A stretch of 64,000 bases of DNA from Polyangium sp. 15x6 (lineage in GTDB: Bacteria; Myxococcota_A; Polyangia; Polyangiales; Polyangiaceae), in the NCBI RefSeq assembly GCF_029960785.1, contig NZ_JASBQE010000064.1, positions 1 through 64,000 of the forward strand. The letters are read 5' to 3'. The notes beneath the pieces were generated by a model. It did no database searches and was not told the DNA's origin. It saw only the letters and a program-made list of their open reading frames with translations. Shown piece by piece: positions 25,345 through 36,130 of this stretch. Positions within the stretch are counted from its first letter, which is position 1. The number at the start of each line of letters is the position of its first letter. The translations under genes were made by a program, and so were the position numbers.

Positions 25345-28300
25345 GACAATCCCTCGTTTCCACCTGCCTTTCGAGAGAGCAGCGCCACGGGGAATGCGCC
25401 GAGCACACGCGAGAGCGGCAGCCCGAGCCCAGCGTCCGCGGGCGCCGCTTCGATCGTCTCGCCGGTGAAGAGGTTTTCGTACACGGACGGCGTGGACCCG
25501 CCGGAGGGCGGATCGATCGGGAGCGTGGTCTCGCCCCAGATGGCTCCGAGCGGCGGCTCGCTGCGCCCGTTCGAGAGCCGCGCGGTGAGCCGCGGGGCCA
25601 CGACGAGGATCTCCTGGTCCTTGTTCCGCCGCGCGAAGGCCACCACGTGGTCCTTCCCGGGCCCCGAAGCCCCGAGCGGCACGTACGCGCCCTCCGGACT
25701 GAAGAGCGCACGCCATTGCCTCCGCGCTTCGAGGGCGACGCGGGTGACGTAGAGCTTGATGCGGCCGTCGCTCGCATGCGCGACGAGAGAGCGCGCGAGC
25801 TCCGCCCGGGATTCGGGCGCGCGCCGTCGCTCCTCGATCTCCGCGAGGATTTGCTTTCGAATCCCGAAATCGACAGGGCGGCGGTTGTCCGGGTCGACCA
25901 GGCTGAAATCCCAGAGCTCGTTGCCCTGATAAATGTCCGGCACGCCGGGCGAGGTGAGCTTCAAGAGGACCTGCGCGAGCGAGCCCCACATGCCGTGGTA
26001 GGCCACGGTGCGCGCGAGCGGGAGCAGCGCTTCGCGGAACGCGCGCGTCTCCGGATTGTCGGCCAGCGTCTTGCGGACGAAATGCTCGACGGCCGCGTCG
26101 TACGTGGGATCCGCGTTGGTCCACGAGGTATTGACCTTCGCCTCCTTCGTGGCCTTGTGCATGTATTCGACGAGCCGCTCGACGTACGCGGGCGAAGCCG
26201 ACGCGGCGCCGAACGGCCAGGTCCCGAGCAAGGTCTGATAATAAAGGTACTCCTCGTTGCGATCCGGCGCCGAGATCCCCTCGAGCTCCTCGCGAAACGG
26301 CGCGGTCGCCTCGGCCAGGCGATACAAGGTGCCCGCCCAGTCCGAAGGCAGCTCCGAGAGCACGTTGATGCGGGCGCGGACGTCCTCGCTCCGCTTCGTG
26401 TCGTGCGTGCTGGTGGTGAGCATCGACGAAGGCCAGAGCCTCTGGCGGGCCTCGTTCCCGCGGTGGAGCTCGTCCACGGTGATGCCGAACCGCTCCGGCT
26501 CGCCGCCGACCTCGTTGAGCGAGACCAGGCGATTGTACACGTAAAACGCCGTGTCCTCCAGCCCCTTCGCGGTCACGGGCCCCGTGAGCTGCTGGAACCG
26601 CATCACGAAATCACGGCGGCTCGAGAGCTCCTGCTCGGAGAGGTGCGGTGGGCGTTCGAGCAGGAGAATGCCGCCCAGAAACGAATAGACCGAGGCGTCC
26701 ATCGTGGGATTGCGCCGCCGCGCCGCCCGAAGCGCCGCGCGAATGGCTGCGGCGTCACGCGGCGCCACGCTTGTCGTGCCTTCGTGGAGGTACGTCCGGT
26801 ACACCGGGAAACACGCGATGACCTCGCGCAGCGCGTCCGTGAGCGTGCCGAGCGTAAAATCGCGCGTGTGCCGATCCCGCTCGGAGATACGATTGAGCGC
26901 GCTCGCGAGGACGTTGAGCTCGCTCGCGAGCGAGCTCTCCAGGATGACCTTCTTTTTCTGGTAGGCGAGCGTCCCGAAATCGAGGTGCAGCCCGGTAAAA
27001 CCCTCATAAATGGACGTGACCGTACGCTCGGCGCTCCGGTCCACGAAAAGCGCCGAGGCGAGAGCCGCGAAATCATAACCGCTCGTCCCCTGGACGGCCC
27101 AGTCGCGCGGCAGCTCCTCGCTGCGCGAGAGGATCTTCTCCACGGCGATGTACAGGGGCCGCGGCGGATCTTCCGGGCGCTTCTCGGCGTCCCGATCGAA
27201 GCGGCTCAGGAGGAGCGATTGTAAGGCCGCCGCCGCGCCCCTGCCGTCCTCGGTCCCCGAGAGCTCGCGGCGCACGCGGTGAAGGAAAAACGTGCGCTGG
27301 AGCCGGCAGAAATACGTGGAGGGCGCCCAAAGGCCGTCCGGGTGATCGATCCGGAGCCCCGTGACCTTTCCCTCGTCCATGAGCTGGAACAAAAGCCGGT
27401 GCGCCTCCTCGAAGACCGCGGGGTTTTCCATGCGGATCGCCCCGAGATCGTTGATGTCGAAGAAACGCCGGTAATTGACCTCCTCGGCGGCGACGCGCCA
27501 GTAGCTCAGCCGGTAAGCCTGGTTCTCGAGGAGCGCGTCGAGCGCGTCGAAGCTCCGCGGCTCGCCCTTTTGCCCGTTCATCACGCGGATCTGCTCCTCG
27601 ATCGCTCGCGCCACGGCGGGCGACTCGGCGACGAGGGCCGCGAGCCTCCGCTTGAGAATCTCCTTCTCGCGCCGGCGCTCGATGACCTTCGACCGATGCG
27701 TCTCGCCCTGCGGCGGTAGATTCCCGAGGCCCGTGATGATGCTCATGAGCTCGAGGACCACGTCGTCCTCCTCGCCGAGCGCGCGGGCGAGCGAAGGCAC
27801 GATGGGCTCCAGGATGAGCGGGAACGTCCGCGGAGAGAGCGGCAAGGGATTGCCATAACAACGAACGAAGAACGCGCCGTGATCGAAGGAGAGCTGGAGA
27901 TCACCGTTCTCCAGCACCTTGCCGTAATGCTCCCCGAGCACGGGCAGGAGCACCCGGCGCTCGAGCTCGCTCTTCATCGGGTGCCAGTCGATGTCGAAAA
28001 ATGGCGCGTAGAGCGAGCTCGGACCATTTTCGAGCACGTCCATCCACCAGGCGTTCTCCGCCGTGTGCACCCCCATGTGGTTCGGCACGAAATCGAGGAG
28101 CAGCCCCATCCCGCGAGCCGCGAGCCGCTCGTGCAGGGCGTCGAAATCGGCGCTCGTGCCAATCTCCGGGTTCAGACTGTTGTGATCGACGAGGTCGTAG
28201 CCGTGCATGCTGCCCGGCCGCGCCTTGAAGAAGGGCGACGCATACAGATCCGTCACCCCGAGCTCTTCGAGGTACTCCACGATGGCCGCGGCGTCCTGGA

Positions 28301-28451
28301 ACGTGAACGTGTGGTTCAACTGGACACGATAGGTCGCCCCGGGCACGCGCGCGCCCGCGAGGATCTTTTCGTAAAGCCCCTCCGCAGGGTCGGCTCCGGC
28401 CGCCTTCGGGCTCTGCGGGGGCGCCTTGTCGGTCGAATCCATCTGCATCAT
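25341..28451 (-). CDS. treY: Malto-oligosyltrehalose synthase
   Basis: A 1036-residue GH13 enzyme of the large size typical of TreY. The N-terminal stretch YRVQLNHTFTFQDAAAIVEYL, then LYASPFFKARPGSMHGYD, LDFVPNHMGVH and GLRIDHPDGLWAP are characteristic. It converts the reducing end of maltodextrins into a trehalosyl group by intramolecular transglycosylation. The start is placed at ATG 28451 because AGGGA is 5 nt upstream; the first ATG in the frame (28457) overlaps that site. Only about 9 bp separate it from treX, and its stop overlaps treZ. Confidence 0.93.
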   Translation of the reverse strand: MMQMDSTDKAPPQSPKAAGADPAEGLYEKILAGARVPGATYRVQLNHTFTFQDAAAIVEYLEELGVTDLYASPFFKARPGSMHGYDLVDHNSLNPEIGTSADFDALHERLAARGMGLLLDFVPNHMGVHTAENAWWMDVLENGPSSLYAPFFDIDWHPMKSELERRVLLPVLGEHYGKVLENGDLQLSFDHGAFFVRCYGNPLPLSPRTFPLILEPIVPSLARALGEEDDVVLELMSIITGLGNLPPQGETHRSKVIERRREKEILKRRLAALVAESPAVARAIEEQIRVMNGQKGEPRSFDALDALLENQAYRLSYWRVAAEEVNYRRFFDINDLGAIRMENPAVFEEAHRLLFQLMDEGKVTGLRIDHPDGLWAPSTYFCRLQRTFFLHRVRRELSGTEDGRGAAAALQSLLLSRFDRDAEKRPEDPPRPLYIAVEKILSRSEELPRDWAVQGTSGYDFAALASALFVDRSAERTVTSIYEGFTGLHLDFGTLAYQKKKVILESSLASELNVLASALNRISERDRHTRDFTLGTLTDALREVIACFPVYRTYLHEGTTSVAPRDAAAIRAALRAARRRNPTMDASVYSFLGGILLLERPPHLSEQELSSRRDFVMRFQQLTGPVTAKGLEDTAFYVYNRLVSLNEVGGEPERFGITVDELHRGNEARQRLWPSSMLTTSTHDTKRSEDVRARINVLSELPSDWAGTLYRLAEATAPFREELEGISAPDRNEEYLYYQTLLGTWPFGAASASPAYVERLVEYMHKATKEAKVNTSWTNADPTYDAAVEHFVRKTLADNPETRAFREALLPLARTVAYHGMWGSLAQVLLKLTSPGVPDIYQGNELWDFSLVDPDNRRPVDFGIRKQILAEIEERRRAPESRAELARSLVAHASDGRIKLYVTRVALEARRQWRALFSPEGAYVPLGASGPGKDHVVAFARRNKDQEILVVAPRLTARLSNGRSEPPLGAIWGETTLPIDPPSGGSTPSVYENLFTGETIEAAPADAGLGLPLSRVLGAFPVALLSRKAGGNEGLS

Positions 28452-28460
28452 GGTCATCCC

Positions 28461-30623
28461 TCAGATCACGCTCTTCGCGCCGGGCTCTTGCTTGGGGCAG
28501 AGGCGGAGCACCGCCATCGAGCGCGACTCGAGGACGTAGGACTCGCCGGCCCGGGTCGGCAGGCCGATCTCGGGCGCCGCCGCGGTGCGGGTATCGATCA
28601 CGACCTCCCAGCGCTCGCCCCACTCGATGGCCGGCAGGACGAACGGCAATGGCTCGTGGTGCGCATTGCAGAGGACGAGGAGCGTGTCCCCCTCGATGGG
28701 CTCGCCGTGCGCGTCGGTCGAGGGAATGGCGTCGCCGTTGAGGAACATCTGGAGCGCCCGCCCGTGCGGGTTCTGCCAGTCCTCGGCGCTCATTTCCCGG
28801 CCGTCCGGACGGAACCATACGATGTCCTTCATCTCGCTGCCGCGAATGTAGCCGCCCGAGAAAAACTTCTTCCGGTGGAGCACCGGCTGCTCGTGCCGGA
28901 ACGCCGAGAGCCGCCGGACGAACTCCAGCATCGATCGCTGCCGCGCGCCGATCTCCCAGTCGTGCCAGGAGAGCTCGTTATCCTGGCAATACGCATTGTT
29001 GTTCCCGCGCTGGGTCCGGGCGATCTCGTCGCCGCCGCAGATCATCGGCACGCCCTGCGAGATCATCAGGGTCGTGAAGAAGTTCCGCATCTGCCGATCA
29101 CGCAAGGCCACGACGGCCGGATCGTCGGTCTCGCCCTCGACGCCGTGGTTCCAGCTATCGTTGTTGTCGGCTCCGTCGCGGTTTTCCTCGCCGTTCGCCG
29201 CGTTGTGCTTGTGGTTGTACGTGACGAGATCACGAAGCGTGAAGCCGTCGTGGGCCGTGACGAAATTGATGCTGGCCGTGGGCCGCCGCCCGCCTCCCTC
29301 GTACAGATCACTCGACCCCGTGAGCCGAAACCCGAGCTCGGCGGTGATCGCGGCGTCGCCCTTCCAGTAGCGGCGCACGGCGTCGCGATAACGGCCATTC
29401 CACTCGGTCCACAGGACCGGGAAATTGCCCACTTGATAGCCGCCCTCGCCGACGTCCCAGGGTTCGGCGATGAGCTTTACCCGCGAGAGGATCGGGTCCT
29501 GGTGGATGATGTCGAAAAACGCGCTCAGCCGATCGACGTCGTGCAGCTCGCGGGCGAGCGTCGAGGCGAGATCGAAGCGGAACCCGTCGACGTGCATCTC
29601 CGTCACCCAGTACCGCAAGCTGTCCATGACGAGCTTGAGCGTCTGCGGGTGCCGCATGTTGAGCGAGTTCCCCGTGCCGGTATAATCCATGTAATAACGC
29701 GGATCCCCGGGGACGAGGCGATAATACGTGGGGTTGTCGATGCCCTCGTAGCAGAGCATCGGCCCGAGGTGGTTGCCCTCGGCGGTGTGGTTGTAGACGA
29801 CGTCGAGGATGACCTCGATCCCGGCTGCGTGGAGCGTCTTCACCATCCGCTTGAACTCGGCGACCTGCTCGCCCCGCCGGCCCATCGAGGCATACCGGCC
29901 CGCCGGCGCGAAATAGGAGAGCGTGTTGTACCCCCAGTAATTCCTGAGCCCCCGATCGACGAGCATCTTGTCGTCGACCATCTCGTGCACGGGCAAGAGC
30001 TCGACCGCCGTGACGCCGAGCTTCTTCAGGTAGGAGATCACGGGCTCGGAGGCGAGCGCCGCGTACGTGCCCCGGCTCCCCTCGGGGATATCGGGGTGCC
30101 GGATGGTGAAACCTTTGACGTGGAGCTCGTAGATCACGGTGTCCCGCCACGGCGTCCGCGGGTGTTTGTCGTTCTCCCAGTCGAAGACGTTGTCGACGAC
30201 GACGGCCTTCGGCGCGCCCCAGGCATTGTCCTCCTCGCACATCGCGAGGTCCTGATCGGGGTGGCCGAGCTTGTAGGGGAACATCGGCGCCCGCCAGTCG
30301 ACCTCGTTGGCGACGGCCTGGGCATATGGATCGCAAAGCAGCTTGTGCGGATTGAACCGGAGGCCCCGCATCGGGTCGTAGGGGCCATGGACGCGATACC
30401 CGTAGAGCTGCCCCGGGCGGAGCGCCGGGACGTACCCGTGGAATACGTGCGCGGTGCGTTCCGGAAGGACGATACTTTCCCGCTCGGACCGGTCGTCGGG
30501 ATTGTCGAACAGGCAAAGCTCGACCCGCTCGGCGTTCTCCGAGAAGACGGCGAAGTTCACGCCGAATCCGTCGTAGAAGGATCCAAGGGGGTACTCGCGA
30601 CCGGGCCAGAAGCGTGCAGGCAT
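28461..30623 (-). CDS. treX: Glycogen debranching enzyme of the GlgX/TreX type
   Basis: A 720-residue isoamylase-type GH13 enzyme. A CBM48-like N-terminal domain ([20 protein letters not shown]) is followed by the barrel with [28 protein letters not shown] (nucleophile), [16 protein letters not shown] (acid Glu) and [10 protein letters not shown]. The NWG-like [16 protein letters not shown] stretch is typical of TreX/GlgX. It removes alpha-1,6 branches of glycogen and supplies linear chains to TreY and TreZ. The ATG at 30623 has AGGA upstream; the longer frame to 30752 lacks support. It is the first gene of the operon, divergent from the histidine kinase gene with a 187-bp gap that contains a 9-bp inverted repeat (30698-30706 and 30741-30749). 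Confidence 0.92.
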   Translation of the reverse strand: MPARFWPGREYPLGSFYDGFGVNFAVFSENAERVELCLFDNPDDRSERESIVLPERTAHVFHGYVPALRPGQLYGYRVHGPYDPMRGLRFNPHKLLCDPYAQAVANEVDWRAPMFPYKLGHPDQDLAMCEEDNAWGAPKAVVVDNVFDWENDKHPRTPWRDTVIYELHVKGFTIRHPDIPEGSRGTYAALASEPVISYLKKLGVTAVELLPVHEMVDDKMLVDRGLRNYWGYNTLSYFAPAGRYASMGRRGEQVAEFKRMVKTLHAAGIEVILDVVYNHTAEGNHLGPMLCYEGIDNPTYYRLVPGDPRYYMDYTGTGNSLNMRHPQTLKLVMDSLRYWVTEMHVDGFRFDLASTLARELHDVDRLSAFFDIIHQDPILSRVKLIAEPWDVGEGGYQVGNFPVLWTEWNGRYRDAVRRYWKGDAAITAELGFRLTGSSDLYEGGGRRPTASINFVTAHDGFTLRDLVTYNHKHNAANGEENRDGADNNDSWNHGVEGETDDPAVVALRDRQMRNFFTTLMISQGVPMICGGDEIARTQRGNNNAYCQDNELSWHDWEIGARQRSMLEFVRRLSAFRHEQPVLHRKKFFSGGYIRGSEMKDIVWFRPDGREMSAEDWQNPHGRALQMFLNGDAIPSTDAHGEPIEGDTLLVLCNAHHEPLPFVLPAIEWGERWEVVIDTRTAAAPEIGLPTRAGESYVLESRSMAVLRLCPKQEPGAKSVI

Positions 30624-30810
30624 GGAGTCCTGTCCATAGCATCCACGCTGGAACGCGGTATCCCGGGCGCCCTCGGGGAAATCCCTCATCACCGTCCGGG
30701 CGAGCCCGCACGACCGATGACGCGCGAAGGACTCCCGCACGGCTCGCCCCACGGCTCGACGACGGACGCGGCATCACGCATGTTTTCCCCTCAAAGGGAG
30801 CGAATGCGCC

Positions 30811-33399
30811 GTGGGGTGGAGGCGCCGCCAGCATGCTGTGAAGAGCATATCGGGGGACCGATCGCGAATCTCCGCGACTGCGGACGAGACGGCCCGGCGG
30901 CAATGGTTCGCCGGGAAGGCGGTCGTGCGACCGCTCGTCGTCGGGGCGCTCGTCGTCGGGATCTTTCTTCTGGATCTCGCGGCTCCCCTCGGAATCTCGA
31001 TTCCATTGGGGTACGTCGTGCCCGCCTGCCTCGCGTTATGGCTCCCCTGGCGCGGCGCCGCGCTCTTCGTCGTCGGGGTATGCACCTTGCTCACGGCGCT
31101 GGGGTTCTCTCTGTCTCCGAACACCTACGACGTTCCCCCGTGGGTCGACGCCACGATGCGCATCTCGACCATGGCCGTCCTCTGGCTCTCGGCGGCGTTC
31201 GGCGTGCAATGGCGGCGCGCCGCCGAGCGCATGGGCGAGGCCGCTGCGCAAAGCGCGCGGGAGGCCGCCGAACGGAAGCGCATCCAGGAGGCGCTGGAAG
31301 CCCAGAACTCACACCTCCGCCTGCTCGCCAAGGCGGCCGGGCGCCTCGTCCTCAGCGACGAGCCCGTGGAGCTGCTCGAGCCGCTCTTTGCGGAGCTCGG
31401 CGCCGAGCTCGACGTGGAGCTTTACTTCAATTACATGACGGGGCCCATGCCCAGGATGCTCGAGCTCGAATCGAGCGGGGGGCTCACGGCCGGCCAGCGC
31501 AAGCGATACCACTTCCTCGAGTTCGGTGAGTTCCTGTGCGGCACGGTGGCCGAGTCGGGCAAGCCCCTGATCCTCGAAGACCTCCAGCACTCGACGTACC
31601 CCGGGGCCGGGCCGCTCAAGGGGGTCGGCGTCCAGGTATACGCAGGGTTTCCCCTCGTCGCTCACGGCCGCGTGCTCGGCACGCTGGCCTTCGCGACCAG
31701 CCGGCGCACGCAGTACACGGATGACGAGCTCCGGCTCATGAGGACGCTCAGCGATCAGGTGGCCGCGGTGATCGATCGCGGTGAGCTCGTCCGCAAGCTC
31801 AAGGAGAGCGAGCGGGCCGCGCAGCGCCACCTCGCCGAGTTCCAGAGCGTTTACAAGAATTCCCCCGCGGGCCTCTGCGTCCTCGACACCGAATGCAGGT
31901 ACGTGAACATCAACGAGACGCTGGCCCGATACAATGGCGCCCCCGTCGCCGCCCACATCGGTCGCACGTTATGGGAGATGGTGCCCGGCACGGCGGGGCC
32001 CATCGAAGCCGTGCTTCGTCACGTCCTCGAGACCGGCGAGAGCTCGATGGACAACGAGTATCGGATGGAAACCGCGGGGCAGCCCGGTACTTTGCGGGAT
32101 TGGATCGCGAGCTTCGTCCCGATCAAGGACGCCTCGGGCGTCGTGCAGGGCGTCAACGTGACGGTGCAGGAGGTCACCCGGCTCAAGCAGATCGAGCGCG
32201 CGCTGCGCGAGGCGGGGCTCGCGCTCCGGGAGGCCGACCGCCGCAAAGACGAGTTTCTGGCCATGCTCGGGCACGAGCTCCGAAACCCTCTCGCCCCCAT
32301 TCGTACGGCCGTGAAGGTTCTCGACATGCAGGCGGGCCGCTCGCCGGAGGCGCGCCAGACGCTGGCCATGATCGAGCGGCAAGTCGCGCACATGGCCCGG
32401 ATGATCGACGACCTCCTCGACGTGTCGCGCATTTCCCGCGGCAAGCTGGAGCTGCGCAAGGAGCCTTGCGACGTCGCGCAGATCGTCCGCGACGTCGCCC
32501 ATGATTACGAGTCCATCGTGTCGGGCAATGGCCTCACGCTCTCTGTCTCCCTGCCGGAGGAGCCCCGCTGGGTGGAGGGGGATCCCACGCGGCTCTCGCA
32601 GGTCGTCGGCAATTTGCTGCACAACGCCATCAAATTCACCGACCCGGGCGGGCAAATTCACGTGCAGATGAATGACGACACGGAGACGAACGAGGTCTCC
32701 ATCATGGTCAGCGATACCGGCATCGGCATGGATGCGCCCATGCTCGGGCGGCTCTTCGAGACGTTCAGCCAGGCCGATCGCAGCCTCGACCGTTCACGCG
32801 GCGGGCTCGGGCTCGGGCTCGCCGTGGTCAAGGGGCTCGTCGAGCTGCATGGCGGCACCGTCGAGGCCCATAGCGCGGGGCTGGGAAAGGGCTCGACGCT
32901 CCGCGTGCGGCTCCCGCTCTCGGCGGAGGCCGCGCTCGGCGCCCCGCCTCCCTCGGCCCCTCTGCCCCGACAAACCGACGGCCCCTTGCGCATCCTCGTC
33001 ATCGAGGACAATCGCGATACCGCGGACATCCTACGGAATCTGCTCGTGCTCCTCGGATATCGCGCCGAGGTGGCGTACACGGGCCCCGACGGAATCGAGG
33101 CGGCGAAGCGGCTACGCCCCGACGTGGTGCTCTGCGACCTCGGCTTGCCGGACATGGATGGATTCGCGGTGGCGCGCGCGCTGCGCGCGATGAGCGTGAC
33201 GGCGACCAGCTATCTCATCGCGCAGACCGGATATGGCGGCGCCGAGGATCGGCGACGCACGCTCGCCGCGGGATTCGATGTCCACATGACGAAGCCGATC
33301 GATCCCGCGGAGCTCGAGCGGGTCCTCTCCTCCGTGGCGGAAATGCGCCACGAACGCCCGCGGGCCGCCCCGCGCAGGCAGGCGCGGCGTTCGGCCTGA
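30811..33399 (+). CDS. Hybrid histidine kinase with GAF, PAS and receiver domains
   Basis: An 862-residue sensor. About three or four hydrophobic helices (residues 40-135, MASE-like) are followed by a coiled coil, a GAF-like domain (about 170-330) and a PAS domain (about 350-470). Next come HisKA with GHELRNPLAPIR (phospho-His), and the ATPase domain with NLLHNAIKFTDPGG (N box) and SDTGIGM/GLGLGLAV (G boxes). The C-terminal receiver has VIEDNRDTAD and Asp in LCDLGLPDMDG. It probably senses a membrane or cytoplasmic cue and passes phosphate internally. No separate response regulator is adjacent. GTG at 30811 (AAGGGAG upstream) is chosen; GTG at 30838 is possible. Confidence 0.88.
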   Translation: MGWRRRQHAVKSISGDRSRISATADETARRQWFAGKAVVRPLVVGALVVGIFLLDLAAPLGISIPLGYVVPACLALWLPWRGAALFVVGVCTLLTALGFSLSPNTYDVPPWVDATMRISTMAVLWLSAAFGVQWRRAAERMGEAAAQSAREAAERKRIQEALEAQNSHLRLLAKAAGRLVLSDEPVELLEPLFAELGAELDVELYFNYMTGPMPRMLELESSGGLTAGQRKRYHFLEFGEFLCGTVAESGKPLILEDLQHSTYPGAGPLKGVGVQVYAGFPLVAHGRVLGTLAFATSRRTQYTDDELRLMRTLSDQVAAVIDRGELVRKLKESERAAQRHLAEFQSVYKNSPAGLCVLDTECRYVNINETLARYNGAPVAAHIGRTLWEMVPGTAGPIEAVLRHVLETGESSMDNEYRMETAGQPGTLRDWIASFVPIKDASGVVQGVNVTVQEVTRLKQIERALREAGLALREADRRKDEFLAMLGHELRNPLAPIRTAVKVLDMQAGRSPEARQTLAMIERQVAHMARMIDDLLDVSRISRGKLELRKEPCDVAQIVRDVAHDYESIVSGNGLTLSVSLPEEPRWVEGDPTRLSQVVGNLLHNAIKFTDPGGQIHVQMNDDTETNEVSIMVSDTGIGMDAPMLGRLFETFSQADRSLDRSRGGLGLGLAVVKGLVELHGGTVEAHSAGLGKGSTLRVRLPLSAEAALGAPPPSAPLPRQTDGPLRILVIEDNRDTADILRNLLVLLGYRAEVAYTGPDGIEAAKRLRPDVVLCDLGLPDMDGFAVARALRAMSVTATSYLIAQTGYGGAEDRRRTLAAGFDVHMTKPIDPAELERVLSSVAEMRHERPRAAPRRQARRSA

Positions 33400-33433
33400 G
33401 CGGCCGAAATGGCAGGCTGACAGCGATTCTCGC

Positions 33434-33439
33434 TTGACA
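33434..33439 (+). promoter_or_regulatory. Possible -35 element TTGACA
   Basis: A consensus TTGACA sits 29 bp before the ATG of the HtrA-like protease gene. No clear -10 element is visible at the right distance, and a start there would leave almost no leader, so the call is weak. Confidence 0.25.
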
Positions 33440-33468
33440 AACGCGGCCCGATCGCTTCCCGTCGCGCC

Positions 33469-34299
33469 ATGGTTCGTCGGCTCGCGGCTGCGATGACCTT
33501 GATCCTCTCGTTTTCACCGGCAGTCGCCTGGGCGGCCGGCAGTGAGCTCGCCGAGCTCGCGGAGCGCACGAAGCCTTCGGTCGTGCTTCTCACGGTGGAA
33601 GACGCGACGGGCCACGAGGTCGGGACCGGGACGGGCTTTTTCGTTTCGCCGGACGGACGGATCGTCACGAACCACCACGTCGTGGACGGCGCCGCGAAGG
33701 TGACGGCGACGCTCGCCGACGGCTCGAAGCTCGCGGTCCTCGGGCGCCTCGGCGACGACGAGGACCGTGACATCGCCATTCTGAAGGCGGACGGGGCGGG
33801 GCTATCGGCGCTCTCGCTCGGGGATTCGAGCGGCGTCGCGCCGGGCGACGAGGTCGTGGTCATTGGCAGCCCCCTGGGGCTCTCGGGGACGCTCACGGTG
33901 GGGATCGTCTCGGCGAAGCGTGAGCGTGGCGTGGGCAAGGAAATCGACCGCGCCTCGGAGCTCGAATCGTGGGGCCTCCAGATCACGGCCGCCATTTCTC
34001 CGGGCTCGAGCGGCTCCCCCATCATGACGAGGCGCGGCGAGGTCGTCGCCGTCGCGGTCGGTACGCTCAATCAATCGCAGAGCTTGAACTTCGGCATCCC
34101 GATCGAGGTGGTGAAGGGAATGCTCGAAAAGCTCGGCCCGGCGGCGCCCGTGATCCCGTTCGAGAGCAATCCGGAGCAGAACGTGCTCCGCAACTTGTTG
34201 ATATCGGCGGCCGTGATCGGGGGGCTCGTCGTCGTGGTCGCCATGTGGAGCTTCGTGACCACGCGCGGATCACGTCCGAGAGCGCGCCAGGGGAATTAG
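33469..34299 (+). CDS. HtrA/DegP-like serine protease with C-terminal membrane helix, no PDZ domain
   Basis: A 276-residue protein with a signal peptide (to AWAAG) and a trypsin-fold S1C protease domain. The triad fits His70 (VTNHHVVD), Asp101 (RDIAIL) and Ser181 (PGSSGSP). GSSGSP replaces the usual GNSGGP, but the catalytic Ser is present. Instead of PDZ domains it ends with one hydrophobic helix (about 240-262) and a short basic tail. It is probably anchored in the inner membrane with the protease in the periplasm. It follows the hybrid kinase gene on the same strand and precedes a Ser/Thr kinase gene. Confidence 0.8.
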   Translation: MVRRLAAAMTLILSFSPAVAWAAGSELAELAERTKPSVVLLTVEDATGHEVGTGTGFFVSPDGRIVTNHHVVDGAAKVTATLADGSKLAVLGRLGDDEDRDIAILKADGAGLSALSLGDSSGVAPGDEVVVIGSPLGLSGTLTVGIVSAKRERGVGKEIDRASELESWGLQITAAISPGSSGSPIMTRRGEVVAVAVGTLNQSQSLNFGIPIEVVKGMLEKLGPAAPVIPFESNPEQNVLRNLLISAAVIGGLVVVVAMWSFVTTRGSRPRARQGN

Positions 34300-34389
34300 A
34301 CCCGGACGAATCCGATCAAAACGGGAGCCCGCTCGGCTTTTCCGTGTTGTTGCTCACTACCAGTGGTAACATCGCGCGCCGGGGGGGTC

Positions 34390-36072
34390 ATGAAAGCCGG
34401 AGACTGCATCGGGGGAGACTATCGCCTCGTCCGTCCACTCGGCGAGGGGGCGATGGGGTCGGTATGGGAGGCCCAGAACGAGCGCACCGGGCGTCGCGTC
34501 GCCATCAAGCTCATTCTGCGGCCGAGCGCGGACCTCCGCCTTCGCCTCAGCCGCGAGGCGCGCGCATTCAAAAGTTTGTCCCATCCGAACATCGTCGACG
34601 TCTACGACGCCGGCGAAACGTCCGCGGGGGACCCATTTCTCGTGATGCAGCTCCTCTCGGGGGAGACGCTCGCGGATCTTCTCGAGCGAGAGCGCAGGCT
34701 CCCGTCGAAGCAGGCCGCGAGGATCGGCCGAGACGTCGCGCTCGCCCTCGCGGCAGCGCACGAGGCCCGCATCATTCACCGCGATCTGAAGCCGGAGAAC
34801 GTATTTCTCCACCGGGAATCGAGCGCCGACGGCTTCGTCGTGAAGGTGCTCGATTTCGGCGTGGCCAAGCAGCTCGATACCAAGGACTGCGTCCGCACGG
34901 TCACGGGCGTGATGGTAGGCACGCCGGGGTACATGAGCCCCGAGCAGGTGCTTTGCGTCGAGGATCTCGATTTCCGCACGGATGTGTGGTCGCTGGGCGT
35001 CGTCCTGTACGAAATGCTCACGGGCGTACGGCCCTTCAAGGGCAACGTGGACGTCCTCTTCCAGCAGATCCTGACGGCCGAGATCCCGCCGGTCGCGAGC
35101 CGCGTCCGCCACGTCGATCCGCGGCTCGCCGACCTCGTCGATCGCTGCCTGCAGCGCGACCGGGCCAAACGTATTCAGTCCGCCGCGGCGGTCGCGGCGC
35201 TGCTCGCGCCGCTCGCGGGCCCGCGCGAGGCCGTGCCCCTCCTGGATCCGGCGCTCGAGGTCCCCATTCCGTCGACGCTCCCGCGCCCGGACGTCTTGCC
35301 GCAGACCCAGAAATTCACGCTCGCCATCGACGGCACGACGCCCGAGGAGGCCGAGGCGCCGACGCAGGTCGGGGAAGTCGCCTTGAATGGCACGGTCATC
35401 CTTCCACCCGGGGCGAGTACGAAGACCGACGGGGACAAGGAAAGGCCCGCCCCCCCGGCATTCGATGGCCCGCGGGCGCCGTGGCGGGATGCGTCCCTGA
35501 GCGCCATTCTCACCGCGACCACGACGCAGGTCTCCGCCACGGCCGAGAATCGCACCGCGCCGAGCACCACGGTGACCGTGGGAGCCATCACGGTGTCGGC
35601 CGGGACCGAGCCTTCGGACGGTGCATCGCAGAGGCAACGGCGAAAGCGTCAGGTGATGCGCCGGGGCGTGCTCTTGCTCCTGCTCTTGGCCGCGCCGGTC
35701 TTGATTTTCATCGTGGCGTCAGGGACAACCACGACGAAGCCCGCGGACAGCGCCGCCCCGGGCGAGACGATCGCGCTCCCCTCGCCGCCTCCTCCGCTCG
35801 CGCCGGACGACGTGGCGCGGACCGCGCCGGCGCCCGTATCCCTGCCGGAAGCCGACCCCGCGCCGCCTTCGTCCACGGACGCAGGGGCCACGAAGAGCGC
35901 CTCTGGCCCGGACAAACGTAGCGCATTGCCCGCCCGCGGCGGGAGCAAGCCGCCGGTCGATCCGCCATCGTCGCGCGCCGCCACGCCGAAGGCGAAATCC
36001 CCCGCCCCGAGCGCGAAGGCGCCCGCGGGCGCGAAGCCGTGCCCTCGATTCTTCCCGAATTGCAAGCGCTGA
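34390..36072 (+). CDS. Membrane Ser/Thr protein kinase (PknB-type)
   Basis: A 560-residue Hanks-type kinase. It has the glycine loop GEGAMGSV (18-25), Lys40 in VAIK, HRDLKPEN at 130-137, DFG at 155-157 and GTPGYMSPEQ as the APE region. After the kinase domain (about 10-280) comes a low-complexity cytoplasmic linker. A single membrane helix follows (about 422-442, RRGVLLLLLLAAPVLIFIVA), then a Pro/Ala/Ser-rich outer tail ending in CPRFFPNCKR. The tail has no PASTA repeats. ATG at 34390 follows a GGGGGG run; an upstream GTG at 34363 is less likely. The next two genes encode a TPR-like and a Gly-rich secreted protein, possibly functional partners. Confidence 0.88.
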   Translation: MKAGDCIGGDYRLVRPLGEGAMGSVWEAQNERTGRRVAIKLILRPSADLRLRLSREARAFKSLSHPNIVDVYDAGETSAGDPFLVMQLLSGETLADLLERERRLPSKQAARIGRDVALALAAAHEARIIHRDLKPENVFLHRESSADGFVVKVLDFGVAKQLDTKDCVRTVTGVMVGTPGYMSPEQVLCVEDLDFRTDVWSLGVVLYEMLTGVRPFKGNVDVLFQQILTAEIPPVASRVRHVDPRLADLVDRCLQRDRAKRIQSAAAVAALLAPLAGPREAVPLLDPALEVPIPSTLPRPDVLPQTQKFTLAIDGTTPEEAEAPTQVGEVALNGTVILPPGASTKTDGDKERPAPPAFDGPRAPWRDASLSAILTATTTQVSATAENRTAPSTTVTVGAITVSAGTEPSDGASQRQRRKRQVMRRGVLLLLLLAAPVLIFIVASGTTTTKPADSAAPGETIALPSPPPPLAPDDVARTAPAPVSLPEADPAPPSSTDAGATKSASGPDKRSALPARGGSKPPVDPPSSRAATPKAKSPAPSAKAPAGAKPCPRFFPNCKR

Positions 36073-36130
36073 GCGGGCGAGTTCTCCGCATAGGCGCTCG
36101 ATTCATCGTCAATTCGTGTTATCCTGCCGC